Assembly (NCBI GenBank): GCA_905234355.1
Contig: CAJOHP010000156.1
Coordinates: 1 to 5,503 of the forward strand
Source of the DNA: an uncultured Prevotella sp.
Lineage (GTDB): Bacteria; Bacteroidota; Bacteroidia; Bacteroidales; Bacteroidaceae
Direction: 5' to 3'
Length of the DNA stretch: 5,503 nt
Below, piece after piece: positions 4,828-5,503 of the stretch; positions within the stretch are counted from its first letter, which is position 1; every line of letters begins with the position of its first letter. The notes beneath the pieces were generated by a model. That model saw only the letters and a list, made by a program, of their open reading frames with translations, was not told where the DNA came from and ran no database searches. Position numbers and translations under genes: made by a program.

Positions 4828-5503
4828 TCATTCCTCCATCAGCTTGCGGTAGCGGGCACGCTTAGGCTCGTCGGTGCCGAGACGCATGGCCTTGTTGGCC
4901 TCGTAGTCGGAGTAGTTGCCCTCGAAGAAGAAGACGCTGTGGTCGTCGGCATTGCCGGAGGCGGCACCCTCGAAGGCGAGGATGTGTGTGCAGATGCGGT
5001 CGAGGAACCATCGGTCGTGGCTGATGACAACGGCACAGCCGGCAAAGGCCTCGAGACCCTCCTCGATGGCCCGCAGGGTGTTGACGTCGATGTCGTTGGT
5101 AGGCTCGTCGAGCAGCAGCACATTGCCCTCCTGCTTGAGCGCCATGGCCAGGTGCAGGCGGTTGCGCTCGCCGCCGCTGAGCACCCCGCACTTCTTCTCC
5201 TGGTCCACGCCGGTGAAGTTGAAGCGGGAGAGATAGGCACGCACGTTGACGTCGCGGCCACCCATGCGGATGGTCTCGTTGCCCTGGCTGACGACCTGAT
5301 AAACAGACTTTTGCGGGTCTATCTCGCTGTGCTGCTGGTCCACGTAGGCCAGCCGCACCGTCTCGCCCACACTGAAGGTGCCGCTGTCGGGCTGGTCGAG
5401 CCCCATGATGAGGCGGAAGAGCGTGGTCTTGCCCGCGCCGTTGGGGCCGATGACGCCCACGATGCCGGCCGGCGGGAGTTCGAAGGAGAGATGCTCGAAC
5501 AGC
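4828..5503 (-). CDS. ettA: Energy-dependent translational throttle protein EttA (ABC-F), C-terminal part
   Basis: This is the second ABC domain of a soluble ABC-F ATPase; the 5' part, with the first ABC domain and the arm, is outside the right edge. Visible from the edge: LFEHLSF, Walker A GPNGAGKTT (fragment residues 19-27), a Q-loop region (VDQQHSEID), signature LSGGE (108-112), Walker B LLLDEPTND (129-137) with catalytic Glu133, and the H-loop in VISHDRWFLDR (His162). There are no membrane segments, as expected for ABC-F. The ending (FFFEGNYSDYEANK, then RYRKLM) matches EttA better than other ABC-F members such as Uup or resistance proteins. EttA binds the ribosomal E site and tunes entry into elongation according to energy state. 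The frame stays open upstream of the GTG at 5460, which codes for an internal Val just before Walker A and is not a start. The stop is TGA at 4830-4828. All catalytic motifs in this half are intact. Confidence 0.92.
   Translation of the reverse strand, partial: LFEHLSFELPPAGIVGVIGPNGAGKTTLFRLIMGLDQPDSGTFSVGETVRLAYVDQQHSEIDPQKSVYQVVSQGNETIRMGGRDVNVRAYLSRFNFTGVDQEKKCGVLSGGERNRLHLAMALKQEGNVLLLDEPTNDIDVNTLRAIEEGLEAFAGCAVVISHDRWFLDRICTHILAFEGAASGNADDHSVFFFEGNYSDYEANKAMRLGTDEPKRARYRKLMEE

Noticed and set aside
5458..5460. GTG at 5460 as the start of the ABC gene
   Set aside because: The frame is open to the window edge and encodes LFEHLSFELPPAGI before it, the normal ABC-F sequence ahead of Walker A. 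The gene is cut, not short.
1..5503. A new defence, mobile or CRISPR-like system
   Set aside because: No repeat arrays, transposase, integrase, terminal repeats, nuclease-type or toxin-type genes were found. The recognisable genes are core functions, and the unknown ones are envelope proteins without such motifs.

Overview
The window reads as a chromosomal segment of a Bacteroidales bacterium, most likely a GC-rich member of the Prevotellaceae or a close relative. The evidence is the set of protein families, the Bacteroidetes-type -7 promoter element (TAnnTTTG, seen twice as TAACTTTGCA in the one real intergenic region), the lack of Shine-Dalgarno sequences before the starts, and a lipoprotein and a membrane protein that look like unnamed Bacteroidetes families. 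The coding parts are GC-rich; the gaps before start codons are AT-rich. The genus is an inference.

Layout. (a) 1-1991, minus strand: a biotin-dependent carboxyltransferase of the oxaloacetate decarboxylase alpha / pyruvate carboxylase subunit B family, followed 17 nt later by the first 64 codons of an HD-domain (HDIG) hydrolase that runs off the left edge. They look like one transcription unit. (b) 1992-2218: a 227-bp divergent intergenic region with one candidate promoter facing each way. (c) 2219-3019, plus strand: a predicted lipoprotein of unknown function. (d) 3033-5503, minus strand: three genes in the order ettA (only its C-terminal 224 codons are in the window), a membrane-anchored protein of unknown function, and queF. 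The gaps are 47 and 50 nt with no clear promoter, so they may be co-transcribed. queF and the lipoprotein gene converge with only 13 nt between their stop codons.

Functionally the window is mostly core housekeeping: C3/C4 carboxylate metabolism, translation control (EttA), and reduction of preQ0 to preQ1 for queuosine in tRNA (QueF). No mobile element, CRISPR array, phage gene, RNA gene or defence system was recognised. The points most worth a second look are the carboxyltransferase's C-terminal biotinyl-like domain, which lacks the biotin-accepting lysine; the two uncharacterised envelope proteins, which may share a lipocalin-like module; and the clustered AAAGTT/AACTTT half-sites in the divergent promoter region.
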